A stretch of 64,000 bases of DNA from Clitopilus passeckerianus (taxonomy: Eukaryota; Basidiomycota; Agaricomycetes; Agaricales; Entolomataceae): the NCBI GenBank assembly GCA_944990035.1, contig CALYLX010000052.1:1-64000 (forward strand). The letters run 5' to 3'. A program made the translations under genes and the position numbers. This document shows positions 24,881-35,812 of the stretch, one piece after another. Below the pieces are notes generated by a model that made no database searches, was not told the origin of the DNA, and saw only the letters and a program-made list of their open reading frames with translations. The first letter of the stretch is position 1. Every line of letters starts with the position of its first letter.

Positions 24881-26367
24881 ATGCCCGAATACCTCACCCA
24901 GCAGCAAATAGACCAGGTCAGCATTGTGTGCCATGTTCAACGCATTGCCGCTCAGATTTGCTTTCATCTTGTCCCAGTTCCGCAAGAATGGGTAAGCTAA
25001 ATCTTGTACCTTACACCCTTGACTAACGAGGAGGGTTTACTTTCCGCCTTTACCAGATACCTCTTGATCCCAGGGTTTCTGGATCACGACGAAACGACCG
25101 CCCTTCACACACGGGCCAAACAGCTTCTGGATGAGTTTGACATCTCCACACATCCCATGGCAAGCTTCAGACTTCTTACGAGGAGATACCTTGCCTCAAC
25201 CGAATCTATAGACGAAGTTTACGACGGGAGGCGATAACCATGTTGGAGATGATTACTTCCTTAGCTCGGGAGATAAGATGTGTGTCAACTGCTTTGGCTG
25301 CTGCCGTTCGTTGCGCTAATTTAGGATCTTCTTTAGCCGCTACTTCCTCGAGGAAGACGCTCTCGATAAGGAGGGTAAGCTGACCAGAGACAAGAGCAAG
25401 GCGGTGAATAAGATCGGCCACGGTTCGTTACACTCGCTTCAGATGTTCGACGAAGCACTCATGGTGTGGTAGGATTGCATGAGCTTGACCCTGCGTTCCG
25501 AAAAGTAACCTTGGAAAACGAACGACTGAAAGCTTTGGTGAGGGACCTGAAGTTCCATCGAGATCCAGTCGGTACGTCGAGGGCGCCTGGATATCAGAGA
25601 CGCTTGTTCAGCATTCGATGCAGCTCTACAGTCTATGGTGATCACCAAGCAACCTCAAATCGGAGGAGAAGGTGCGTCTGCTCGATATATTCTGGCTTCC
25701 AAGACTGAGTATGCAAGACTCTCAGTTCCCGAACACAATGACTCGTGAGCTTTCATTCTTCAGAAAGACGGTGTACTTTATTCATTATCCCTAACACTCT
25801 TAAGAACCTTCTTGGTAAGTAATTCAAGCTATTTTCTGTGTTACCCTTGTAACTATTTCGTCAGTATACCGATCCGCCAAGCGCTCTGGGTTTCTGGATT
25901 GCCCTCGAAAAGTGCACGCCGGCGAATGGTGCACTGTCTTTCCTGCCGGGTTCTCATTTCACTGCACCGATCGCCAAGCGTTTTGTCCGACTTCCTGGTG
26001 GTGGAACTGGATTCGAACAGCTTCTAACGCCTGAGCAGCAAGCACAGATCAAGCCTCCAGAGGGGAAGTATATCCTCGAAGCGTGTAATCCAGGTATGCC
26101 TCTTGCTTCTCCTGAGCATACGGACTTTGGAGGTACTAATAGATGCCAATATCAGGGGATTTGGTCCTGATCCATGGTTCCGTTCTGCACAAATCCGAAC
26201 GGAATACCAGCCCGAACACAAGATTTGCATATACCTTCCATATGGTTGAATCACCACCTTACGCTGTGTATGATACCAAGAACTGGCTGCAGCCGACCCC
26301 TGAAATGCCTTTCTCTCGAGTCCTGGAAACTCCCAACCCAGTGGTTGAGGTAACGGCGTCTGCATAA
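24881..26367 (+). CDS. Phytanoyl-CoA dioxygenase-family oxygenase (PHYHD1-like)
   Basis: About 300 residues from many exons, two of them tiny (24978-24991, 14 nt; 25805-25814, 10 nt). Joining gives MPEYLTQQQIDQ-FRKNGYLLIPGF, then HPM-TKFTTGGDNHVGDDYFL, SGDKIRYFLEEDALD, GHGLHELDPAFRK, VPEHNDSTFLYTDPPS (HxD iron ligands), FLPGSH, and LIHGSVLHKSERN (distal His) with TRFAYTFHMV. This is the double-stranded beta-helix Fe(II)/2-oxoglutarate fold of the PhyH family, nearest in memory to human PHYHD1, whose natural substrate is unclear. The third intron (25160-25211) has a GC donor (GCAAGC). The stop is TAA at 26365. All iron ligands are present, so it should be active if spliced as read. Confidence 0.9.
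24978..24991 (+). other. 14-nt micro-exon
   Basis: TTCCGCAAGAATGG lies between an acceptor ending in CCCAG and a GTAAGC donor. It encodes FRKNG once joined and is the only way I found to keep the family reading frame from exon 1 to exon 3 of the dioxygenase gene. Confidence 0.75.
25160..25211 (+). other. GC-AG intron
   Basis: No GT occurs between the preceding exon and the next coding block. GCAAGC as donor and CTATAG as acceptor join HPM to TKFTTGGDNHVGDDY exactly as the family requires. Confidence 0.75.
25805..25814 (+). other. 10-nt micro-exon
   Basis: AACCTTCTTG sits between an acceptor CTTAAG and a GTAAGT donor. It supplies the codons between HNDS and YTDPPS next to the iron-binding HxD motif. 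Confidence 0.75.
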
Positions 26368-26524
26368 TAGTTAGTGAATCGAAAATTTGGTTCTGATTCG
26401 CCTGTAGTAATGTGTAGCTTTTAATTAAAAAATATGTAAATGTACAACACAATAAAAGAACAATATATAGTCTCCTCGAAGTGCCATAAAATGTCCGTAG
26501 GGAATGTGGATCATATTTATGATG

Positions 26525-26529
26525 GAAAA
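26525..26529 (-). terminator. RNA polymerase III terminator of tRNA-Trp
   Basis: On the minus strand a run of five T residues follows the tRNA 3' end within 10 bases (AAAAA on the plus strand). Confidence 0.7.
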
Positions 26530-26534
26530 AGGTT

Positions 26535-26615
26535 GACCCCTACCCGGATTGAACGGATGACTTTGTGGAAGCTCCAATGCTGGAATCACACACTCTACCA
26601 CTGAGCTAAGGGGTC
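26535..26615 (-). tRNA. tRNA-Trp (anticodon CCA) with a short intron
   Basis: Read on the minus strand, GACCCCT pairs fully with AGGGGTC as the acceptor stem. The D arm (TAGCTCAGTGGTA) fits an A box, and the T arm is ATCCG-TTCAATC-CGGGT. The anticodon loop TTCCAG carries CCA after U33. About 10 extra bases (CATTGGAGCT) follow position 37, the canonical tRNA intron site, and their TGG can pair with the CCA anticodon. The anticodon stem TGTGA/CCACA has one A-C mismatch next to the loop. Total length is 81 bases. Confidence 0.88.
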
Positions 26616-26800
26616 ATGTTAAGTGCTGCCCCAACGTAAGCCTCGACCGGGCAGAAAGAATGCAAGCCATAAAGAACAAGAAAAAAATATATGCAACAAA
26701 TAAGTTGAATCAACGCTGAATGCCCTTGTATCGAGGAAAATAGGTTGCGAAAGAGTGGCAGAGTTTGTAGTGATAGGTACGCTAGCCATCGTGAGCTGGT

Positions 26801-28111
26801 TCAGACTTCCGGTTTCCCTTTGTACCCCGCTTGTCTATCGTCCATGCTGGTGAACGGCACGGGCGGTGAAGGGAAGGTGCTGGGGTCAGTAGGATCCTGT
26901 ACCGGATGTTAGAGGACCGATTGAACCGCCAAATGTGCATTGACTTACGTAGAGCTTTGCATTGAAGGTCGATGGTGGTATTGAGGTTGCTAGCGCTGTA
27001 CTATTTGACCCTCCGGTCATCAAAGCCTTGTTGAAGGAATCTGGGGGGTTAACCCCTGCCTCCTTTTTACGCCGGAGCATCCAGAAGATGAAGGCTGCAA
27101 ACAGGGCGATAACTACCAGCCCTCCTACCACGGCCCCGGCAATAGGTCCAGCCAAATTTATCTTGGCTGCCGCGCCTTGCGTTTCCCCGCTGCTTGGGTT
27201 ACTGGTACCGCTGGGTGTGATCGTGACTGTAGGATGGGCAGTGACGGTTACGGTGGAGAACGCATCTGAGCCCGTTGGGGTCAGTGTTACGGTGATTTGC
27301 GGGACTCCAGCCGATTCAGGTGCATCTGCCAAGGGGTCGTGAGGACGAAGTACAGACATGCCAGAGGTGTTCACTTACTGGCAACAGCTTGGGCAGCGGT
27401 GAGGTTGAACCTATTATCGCTCTGAAATCCTTGGTTTAGAGTACAGCCTTGAAGCAGCGGATGCAACTTACTCCTAGCGGCAGGAACGCGTAATGTGGTA
27501 TCTTGGTAGAAGGGGGTATTTTCTCCGGAAAACTTCAGAAGGTTAGCCTTGCTAAACGAGTCGCAGGTTTGGTTACTCACGATCCTTGATAAACCTTGTC
27601 ACAAGTTGAGCTGTATGTTGGCCATCTATTGGTGGAGTTTAGCTTGCAATTGGATTCGAAGCTCAAAGCACTCACGGTAGCCAATCTTTGGACTGGCAGG
27701 CAGCGCAAGCGCTCAAGATCTCGTAACGGACTGTGTTGCATTCACAGGGACTTGCCGAGCCACTGGCAGGTCCAGTGTAGAAAGTTTGGTTTCCGGAGAG
27801 GGCAGGCACGTCGTATACTGGATGTCACAGTGCCACTATCAGCAAAGATAGGCACGGGGTGGACAGTGAGGAACGCACCACCGGCAAAGCAGATGCCCCC
27901 CAAAATTGAGGCTATTTCACAGGGACTCTGACCATCTGAGTTGGAAGCCTTCCTCACAGCTCAAAGTGAGTGCGTGACATAGGATAGAAAAGGTAGAAAG
28001 TAAGCCTCACCCAGCTTAGATTTGGATTGGTACATGTGGCGATGTTACTGCTCTATAGCGCCGTGCTTTATGAGTGATTGAAACTAGCACAGTCCCCTCG
28101 AAGCTCACCAT
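26801..28111 (-). CDS. Single-pass membrane protein with Cys-rich ectodomain (family A)
   Basis: The start codon at 28111-28109 is followed at once by an intron (28053-28108), then SSNIATCTNPNLSW and, after another intron, ASNSDGQSPCEIASILGGIC. The Cys pattern (C...W..NS.GQSPC...C, then PCECNTVRYEILSACAACQ) is the same as in the gene at 35813. A Thr/Ser-rich stalk with ITVTLTPTGSDAFSTVTVTA leads to a helix (IAGAVVGGLVVIALFAAFIF) and an RRKK anchor. The tail ends DDRQAGYKGKPEV with the stop at 26801. No signal peptide is seen with this start, so the ectodomain would be exported through the single helix. An alternative upstream ATG (28311) opens a frame that does not join well. The family is common in mushrooms to my knowledge; its function is unknown. 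Confidence 0.75.
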
Positions 28112-28883
28112 TGTAGCAGCTCTTCCAGAGAGTATAGAAAGCGATGAACAAGTGGAAAGAACGCAAGGAAGGCAACGCCACGGACAGTAATATATGTAGG
28201 TGCTTCCAGGGATGAAAAGGCGATCACCGTTTCAAGGAGGCCGAAGTCAATTAATAGATCTCCCCTTGCGCGGCAGAACTTGGACCTAGGCCCTATGAAG
28301 CTCACGGTCATTTACGGCTTCAGTTAGCCTCCCAGGACAGTGTCTGACAGCATGAATGATAGAAAATATCATTCAGCCATCATTTGATCAGCGTCCAGGG
28401 TTACCAGTCGCTGCACCTTGAAGCCTTTGCAGCATTACCCCGGACTGGCCATGATGTTAGGCAAAGATTGAATAGCGACATCTCGCTGCCAAGCTAAGCT
28501 ATGACCTCAGATGGATCATTAGAAGGTATGAGTGCCCCCGAAGATGAGCCAGACCATTGGTGGATTCCCTTTGTGACCTTGAATCTCTCGAGAGGAGGCT
28601 AGTTTAACCACGGAGCTGGCCGCACAAACGTTGTCGCCAGCGCCCGTTGAATGCCGCCGGGCTCTCTCGGGTTCAGGCCATTAAATTTGCTCATGAAGTT
28701 CTCATGGATCTTAATGTGAATGAAGGAATTTGAGCTTTACTCTTCTCTAACAGATTCAAGGGTTTACTGGTAGCTGGGCCGACTGAGAGTGTGGGAAAGG
28801 TATGCCTTTCTAGAGCCTGAGCTCAGCGCTCAGCACTCAGCCTCTCTTAAAAGGTGGCGATTAGTTCGACCAACGTCCGTGCG
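28112..28883. other. Divergent intergenic region
   Basis: It separates a minus-strand membrane gene from a plus-strand F-box gene and must contain both promoters. No further gene or clear element was seen. Confidence 0.5.
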
Positions 28884-30739
28884 ATGGCCACTTTACTGGA
28901 TGTTCCGGAAGAAGTACTGCTGCAGATCTTGCTCATTGTAGACATCAAAGAGATAATAAGGCTACGACAAGTACGTCAGATCTCCTATAGCTTCAACTGC
29001 CAGATACGAAGATGCTCACCGTTTAGACTTGCAGATACTTCAATACACTGACCACCGACACATCGCTTTGGACAAGGCTACTTCGACAACAGCGAGATGC
29101 CCTTAGCATACCTTTCTCTTCTGATCTCACAGCCCTACTCCGAAGGCAGGCGTTCGACGCATGTCCGTTGACGGACAGACAGGGATGCGTTAAACTCGAG
29201 GATCATTACAGATTTACCAACCAGACTGCACAGAGATGGGCTACGTCTTGCCACCAAGATTTGCATAAGATACCTAGACTGTCGAGGACGTTACTCGGAT
29301 TCCGTGTCTTCCTGGACAAGTACCTTCTCAGTGTCTACGGGGAAGGTTTATTGCAGCTATGGCATCTCACACCAGAGATGAACTTGAGGGCGGATGAGCG
29401 GCCTGCCACACAGCTTCTAAGCTACAATGTCGGCGACATAAGCGGTGCCGTACTATGGGACTCTTTCTGTGCTAGGATCGACCCTTCTCTAGATTTCATC
29501 GTAGTTGCTGTGAATGGTGCGGCATTTCGGTCGGTATACGTCGCCAGTCTACCTTTCACGGCTTCCTGCTCACTCGTTGTTAGAACAACACACATCTCGC
29601 TATTCCGCATTGATCTTCCTACCTCCGAGTCAATATCGCATTCGTTCGAAAGTAGCATGTTGAGCACCATTGACCATCTCCTATATCAATACCTTTCGGA
29701 TTCAGCCTATTTGCCTCAGTTTGCGAGAGTTGTCGACCCAACCCTTAGGGCTATCGTTTTTACGAATGCCAATACTGTTGTGGTTCTTCCCTATCAAGAC
29801 CAACCCTCGGATTCCTGTATCAAGCTGTTCAAACAGGTTATTGATATACAGACCTATGACTTGGAGGAGGTCGTAAGTTATTAATTCCCAAGCCTTCACG
29901 AGCTGCGGTTCTCACTCCTCTAGTGGAATGGTGTTGTTGCGGCTCGTATCATGGGTCCATATCTCGTCCTCTTTCGCCTCAGTTCAATCGAGTTCCACCC
30001 TCTCAATGTGGAGGTGACCTGCAAGGGACACTCGGACCGTGCGGGCTGCCCTCACTACTTCCCTCATGGCCTGCCACCGCTCCAGCGGTACTTTAATACT
30101 CCTGAAGGCAACTTCCGCCAAGTATCCGTATCCGAACCAACATCCTGGCCTCAGCCACCCGATTCCAGCGGCTACGTCGCTCCACTGAAGTTCACCTGCC
30201 TTCATTTTGAACCTACGAAAGGTATCCTTCATCATGAAGTTACCGTCCAATTCCAACCCCAGGAGAATAACACCTGCGTCGCGAGAGTGGAGGTTAGCGA
30301 GGTAGCAGCAGCGGCTATTGGCGATTCTTCGTGAGCTCCCTATTCGCTGTGTCTCTATCTTGTTCAATCCATTCCAGATCTGGTGGCATCTTCGCTACAA
30401 CGACGCCCGGGATCTCAACGGGCTTTGTTGGTGCACTCGCTTTGGGCCCACAAGGGAAACGAGCAGCATGGATAGAGAGGAAACGGGCTCATACCTTCAG
30501 AGATGTTATGGTTTGGGCGAAAGGGACTCAGTCGCCAGGAGAGGAAACACGGATGGTCGGACATGCCATATATCAGCACAAATCTTTCGACCTGAGAGGT
30601 ATGTTCAAAGGTGCATTTTGGTCCTCAGCTCGTCATTGAGCTTAAATGATGAACAGAGGACTTAATTCATTGCGCGATAGCTGAGTCTATGGGACGCATC
30701 ATCCTTGGAAATAGGTTAGGAGAGATTCTCATCCTGTAA
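28884..30739 (+). CDS. F-box protein
   Basis: The ATG at 28884 starts MATLLDVPEEVLLQILLIVD, then an intron (28971-29026) and TCRYFNTLTTDTSLWTRLL: together an F-box (LPxEVLxxIL...LRxTCRxFNxLTxDxSLW). Four further exons (29027-29876, then from WNGVVAARIMGPYLVLFR, SGGIFATTTPGISTGFVGAL and EDLIHCAIAESMGRIILGN) bring the length to about 580 residues, ending GEILIL with TAA at 30737. F-box proteins tether substrates to the SCF ubiquitin ligase through Skp1. The C-terminal part has beta-strand-like blocks as in mushroom F-box proteins with WD-like or propeller folds, but no clear repeat was seen. All splice sites are GT...AG and no lesion was found, unlike the F-box copies at 54.7-60.4 kb. Confidence 0.85.
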
Positions 30740-32577
30740 TTAGAATGCCTTGCTCTCGAGAACAGTCGTGAGTGAGAAATGACAGTTGATGGCGGGATTC
30801 CAATCAGCCAAATCCTACTCTTCTTCCCTTGCCTCAATACATCAGCTACCAGACTGATTGTGTGACTCCATCCCTCATTCGTCGAACTATGACGAGATCC
30901 GCCCATAACTTGACTCTCGGTCGATGTCAAGAGAAGGATATGCGAACCTGCCAAGTTAACGCTGGATCATTAGCGCCCAGTGTCGTTTTACGTGATGCCG
31001 TCAATTCAGAATCGGTTCGGATATCGGATATCCCTCTCAAGCTCAACCATGTCCATGCCTTCGTGTCTTTCGCGAAAACGTGCACTTATCGAAGACATAC
31101 TGAAATGAAATATATTTGCCAGAATTCGAGCTCCTGGATAGGAAAGTGGCAAACTGAGCCCATTCAACGTTGGATACTATCTCCTCCGGGCTTGCCAGTT
31201 TTCGTCCTGGGCAAGCCTGAAGACATGGCACTCTTATGCTGGGGTGTCAATTGGGTTCTATATATGCGCTGGGAGCGATGCGATGAACACCCTACGGAAT
31301 GCTCACTAGTTTGTGCAGTCAAAAAATTTCCGTTTCTTCACCCGCGGATCGCCAGCTCCCCCCAGGTAGTGGACCTGGATTGTGATTCTGGTATATTTCT
31401 GATGTGAATTACTAAGTTTTTGGATGATTCAAGTCTTTTCCCTCAGGTGGTTACCAGTTGCTGTTGATGAGAGGCTGTGAACTATTTTGCAATAACACAA
31501 AACATGTCATACATTTCGTTGAGGTTCAGGGCCTCCTCAGTTCAAGAAAGCTTCGTCCAATGGTTTTGACCCTTCTGAAAGACGCCTAAACCGCGGATGA
31601 AGTCATTCTCATACCCCCTTCGGCCTTAACCAGAAATGGTCATTTAGAGTCCTCTTATCGTTACCACATGTCCCGCAGAATCAAAAATTTCCAACTTCTT
31701 TGACGAGAATGCGTCCGAATGCGTTCATTCAACTCGACCCTTGCCCAGATCATCGACCAGAAAAGGCCAAACATTTCCTTCGAGAACTTCCGCGGTTTTT
31801 CGTTGCCCACGCGAAGTATCGACATTCAAACCCAGGCACATGGCGGACCCTTCAAGCGTATCCGCTCACCATCCCTCCGTTGACTGACAGGTGTTGGCAT
31901 TTCTTCTGGCCCTCGCCTTCTCCTCGTTGACCTTGGTAGTGCCCTTCTGCACAGTTCCCAGTGCACGCATGGAGGTTTCTTGGTCACAACACGAGCAAGT
32001 CTGCAATCAACACACGTGGGAACTCTTGCTCTTGCCTTCCCTCATATCTAAGTTTCTTATTTTGTGCGCAAATTAAGCCCGCTAACGGAAACGCGTGGCT
32101 GTCTATGCTCGCGTGCGGGTTGTCGTTGAGGCTCTTCACCCAGTCCATATTGCTTCGAGCCCGCGGACAGCATTCTGCGAGAACGACTCTTGCAATAGGA
32201 TGTTCCTGTTGGAACTTCTTCGCTCTAGCCCAGACTTCTCTAATTCGAGGTGGAAGAACCGGGCAAACCCATCCCGTCACACAAGATGTCCTGCCATGTG
32301 CTGCCACCGGCGCATTCAACGACGAGGAACGCAGAGTTACTCTAGCAACGAGGAAGAAAGTGCGACATGAGCCTGTCAGCAGTGGATATGTTGAACACCG
32401 GGAAGACTCAACAGTCCCTGTCGTCCCCTTAAATCCCCAAACTTTCGGCCCTTCGTAGAGTCGATCATGATCTGATGGCGCAAAAGAAGTCCACTAACCA
32501 CGACCACCCGCCGAGGAAGTTGTAGGAGCGTAATGATATAAGAATGAGGTACATCGTGGTGGGATCCACGAAGCGCG
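30740..32577. other. Intergenic region with one weak ORF
   Basis: An open frame 30889-31407 (starting MTRSAHNLTLGRCQEK) has an ATG and about 170 codons but no family match and no splice support. Another open frame over 31961-32458 has no early ATG. I do not call either a gene. Confidence 0.4.
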
Positions 32578-35072
32578 ATGTTGCTCCCGCTCGAGTCCCT
32601 TTTTCTAGTCGCTCCGTTGCTCCAGCTTTCACTTTTACCCATCCTCTCCCAATCTTCCGTGTTCCGTCGTCGTTCCATGCAATTGTTCTATTGTTTGACG
32701 GTCCCGCTGGTGCTTACCATCCTGGCTGTTCTCGCTGCCGTACTTGGTATTGTCTCCCACTCTCATCATACGGCATCTGCGTGGGTAACCCATGTTCTGC
32801 TGGATCTCGCTCTTGCCGCTGGCATTCTGCAGATTCAATATCTGCTCTCCTCCTCCACCAAATGGCGCTTATGCACTCTGATGCTGGGCATTCTTGCACT
32901 ATGCTGTAAGTTTAAGCTGCTTTGTTCAGTCCTCGTAGTTATTGACGAGCCTTTCAGCTACCATTCTCGCCCTTGTACCAGGCCAACCTCTCGCCTCAAC
33001 CGTTGTCCACCTGGCCTTCGTGCTCACCACATTTCCGGGCACACTCTTCTTCCTGCTCTGCCACATGCCATCGACCTATAGGGATGAAGAATCTCAGCAA
33101 CATGTTTCCCGGACGAACCAGGTTCGGTTAATGGATCTCATTCCTTCACCCACTTCGTCGTCTTTCTCGCGTCCCTCTTGCGACAAAAAGCGATCCTTGT
33201 CATACGACGCACCTCCTCTTAACCCGTTTTACTTGCCACCACCGCCACCACCTACCCCTATCGACGGATTACGTTCTGCCCGTCCTGGTTCCAACGTGCG
33301 GAGGTCGAGAGACCCCACGATCTCTTGGTTCTCAGCCCACTCGGATTTAGACGTCGAGTCAGGACTCCAACCAGGCGCTGCAGGTAGCACATTTATCGCG
33401 TTGCCACGCCGAATCCTCCAGAAAGCTCGAAGCGGCGTTCAGTATCTGTGTCAGCGTGCTTCAGGAGTGGGATTTGGCCACGTGCACCATCATCTACCTC
33501 AAGGGTGCCGTGTCAAGATGCTACTCTCGCTTTTCGTCGGACAGGTTTTACTCTCGGCGTCTACAACAGTACGGCTCTCGAGCGTGATCCTCGTGAAGTC
33601 CTACCACTCGGACCTCAGTGTTGCCGGTTTCACGCGTTCTCTGACGCCCGCCTTATCCTTTCCCCTTACTAGTGAGTTTGAACCTCCCCAACGAAATCTT
33701 AATGCTTACCTTTATGGCGTCAGCGTCTTATTCTGGCTCAGAAATATGGGTAGCCCATACACTGGCAATGCTACGGGTGATGCAAATCGTCTTCACCGTT
33801 TTCGCGACACTCTGCGTTCTGCTTGCGTACTTTTCCTACATTCTGAGCCAAGCACGCTCACCACGCCGCCCATTATCGATTCAAGTCACGACTACACGAA
33901 CCACTATGACAGCTGTGGATGCCATTTGTACATCTTCCGTTCCCAATTCCCCTCCACCAGCATACTCCTTGCCGGTGCGACGATCTAACGATTACTGTAG
34001 TCCACCTCCGACACCAACGCCAAGCCCCCTACATGCCTATATGCGGCCTCCTCAAAGGACACGCAACCACCGTTCCCACACTGTACCAGCCTTCGTACCT
34101 TCTGCTACCCCTCAGCCGATCAAGGTCGAGTTGGTGAACGATCAAGAACTATCCACGCCTTCCCCTTATTCACGTTTTCTGAACTGTGCTTCATTTATTC
34201 CTGAAGACCCACATGCTCGCTTCAGTCCGACCCCTGAGAGGCGCGCTACCATCGTCCACATTCCTCACCACCCATCACACGAGCCGCTGGTTGCGTCCGA
34301 GATCGATCTCCCAAGTCCAGCTCGGCATTCCGATCCAGTCAGGAAGAAGTCAAGCCTGATCAGTATCCGATCGAAAAGGAAGAGCACGCAAGAGAGCGTT
34401 GTCGAAAGGTCGAGGAAAGCCAGCTTTGCCTCTTTCATTGATGCCTTTCACGCTTCACACCGAGATCGTGATTCCAAAACCCAACTCACGATGCACCCTA
34501 GCATGATGTTCAACTCCCCTTCGTGCTTTTCTCGCATGTCCTTATCTTCACGCATCTCTCGAATATCGAAATCCTCGAAATTCGCATCATCCCCGCCGTC
34601 TGTACACGGAAAGGCGGATGATAGAGCGGATCCCTTCCAAGAGCTCTTTGATCCGTCAGATCCTTTCGCCATGACGCCCTTACATCAATTGCGGCAGACC
34701 AGCAGTAAAGGTGCTATCTCCGCTGCAGATATCCATACTTCTGCTTTGGACGAAGAGGGTTCATCGTCGAGCTGCGGATCGTACGAAACTGCTCGAACCT
34801 CGGTTAAACCTCCTCCAAAGGCTTTGCAGCGGGCACGAAAGAGGGGGATGCATGCATGGGGCAGGCTACCTTTGCTTTATTCTTGCTCGACAAAGGAATC
34901 AGATGCGTGCAGTCGGGCAGAGTTCCAGCGTGGTGGGAGGAAGGGGGAAGATGGGCGTTGTCTGAAGGATCATCATGCAGAAGCGATCGAAGACAGTGCA
35001 AGGTTGGCGGCGAAGCTCCTGGTGAGGATGGGGGAACCTGGTGACGAGCATCTTGATTTTAGAGCTCTCTAG
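32578..35072 (+). CDS. Multi-pass membrane protein with long Ser/Pro-rich tail
   Basis: The ATG at 32578 opens MLLPLESLFLVAPLLQLSLL. Hydrophobic segments follow (FYCLTVPLVLTILAVLAAVL, VLLDLALAAGILQIQYLL, TLMLGILALC, then after an intron VVHLAFVLTTFPGTLFFLLC). A polar loop with PPPPPPTP precedes two more segments (VKMLLSLFVGQVLLSA and MQIVFTVFATLCVLLAYFSY). A GTGAGT donor near 33673 and an acceptor near 33722 keep the frame. The last 370 residues are a Ser/Pro-rich, basic tail with a PPAY motif (33954-33965) and KKSSLISIRSKRKS. The number of helices, about six, and the presence of a tail fit a plasma-membrane or vacuolar protein; I do not recognise the family. The stop is at 35070-35072. Confidence 0.7.
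33954..33965 (+). other. PPxY motif codons (PPAY)
   Basis: CCA CCA GCA TAC, within NSPPPAYSLPV, lies in the long polar tail after the last hydrophobic segment. It is a candidate binding site for WW-domain ubiquitin ligases. Confidence 0.55.
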
Positions 35073-35812
35073 GTCAGGCCAGATCTGAGCTAGCATTGTA
35101 GCAAAACTGTTGTATTTTATAGAATTCTGAACAATCAAATGACACCTGGAGACATTCAGCCCAATATAGCGGATCTCAGCGTCTTGATCTTTGCAGTCCA
35201 CCGGTACGATCGGCTACAGATTGAGAGGATTGTTTTCAAGCATAATAGGCACATCAATCAATCAACTGAGCCGACGTTTCAATGTCCTGATAGTGATACA
35301 GCTTTTCGTGAAGGCGCTTCAACTGAGTTCATCGGTTCGGTTGGCACCGACTGATCTCGCTGACCGAGGCTGGTTCTTTAACTGCTGAATGCATTGACCT
35401 TCGGTCTCCCATCTCAGTCATTCAACGCGCCCGTCGCGACAGCTTGGGAAAGTGTTCAAAGAATTAAGGAGTCGGCGCTCGTTTGTTTCCTCGCACGGTC
35501 TCGCACGGTAAACGTTGCGTTGATCGCCGATCGAGTGATTGACTGATAGATACGCCTAAATATGGGAATTGCTTCCGAATTCAGTGCGGCAGTTTGATGG
35601 TCTGTCACACTCCCTTGACGCTGCCCTGTGGCTATCAAAACTTGCTAGGGTTTCAAACGGGAGAATGTCGCTAAACTCAATCGGAAAATGTTTGAGAGCG
35701 CTCTTCAACGGTTGTTGTTTCCCCCAAGTCTGGGGCTACGGACTTGACCTCTCTCTTCTTCCTCTCTGACGTTTTTGTGGGCTTGAGGGTAGTCAGTCGC
35801 TTTCTCTTCAAA
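35073..35812. other. Intergenic, nothing recognised
   Basis: Only short unassigned ORFs occur. The last 80 bases before 35813 are T/C-rich and probably form the leader of the next gene. Confidence 0.5.

Noticed and set aside
28112..28311. Upstream start for the minus-strand family A gene at 28311
   Set aside because: The frame from that ATG meets TGA just at the splice donor and would join out of phase. The ATG-only exon matches the paralogue at 35813.
31961..32458. 165-codon plus-strand ORF upstream of the multi-pass gene
   Set aside because: Its first codon is GTG and there is no early ATG; composition and context fit untranslated promoter sequence.
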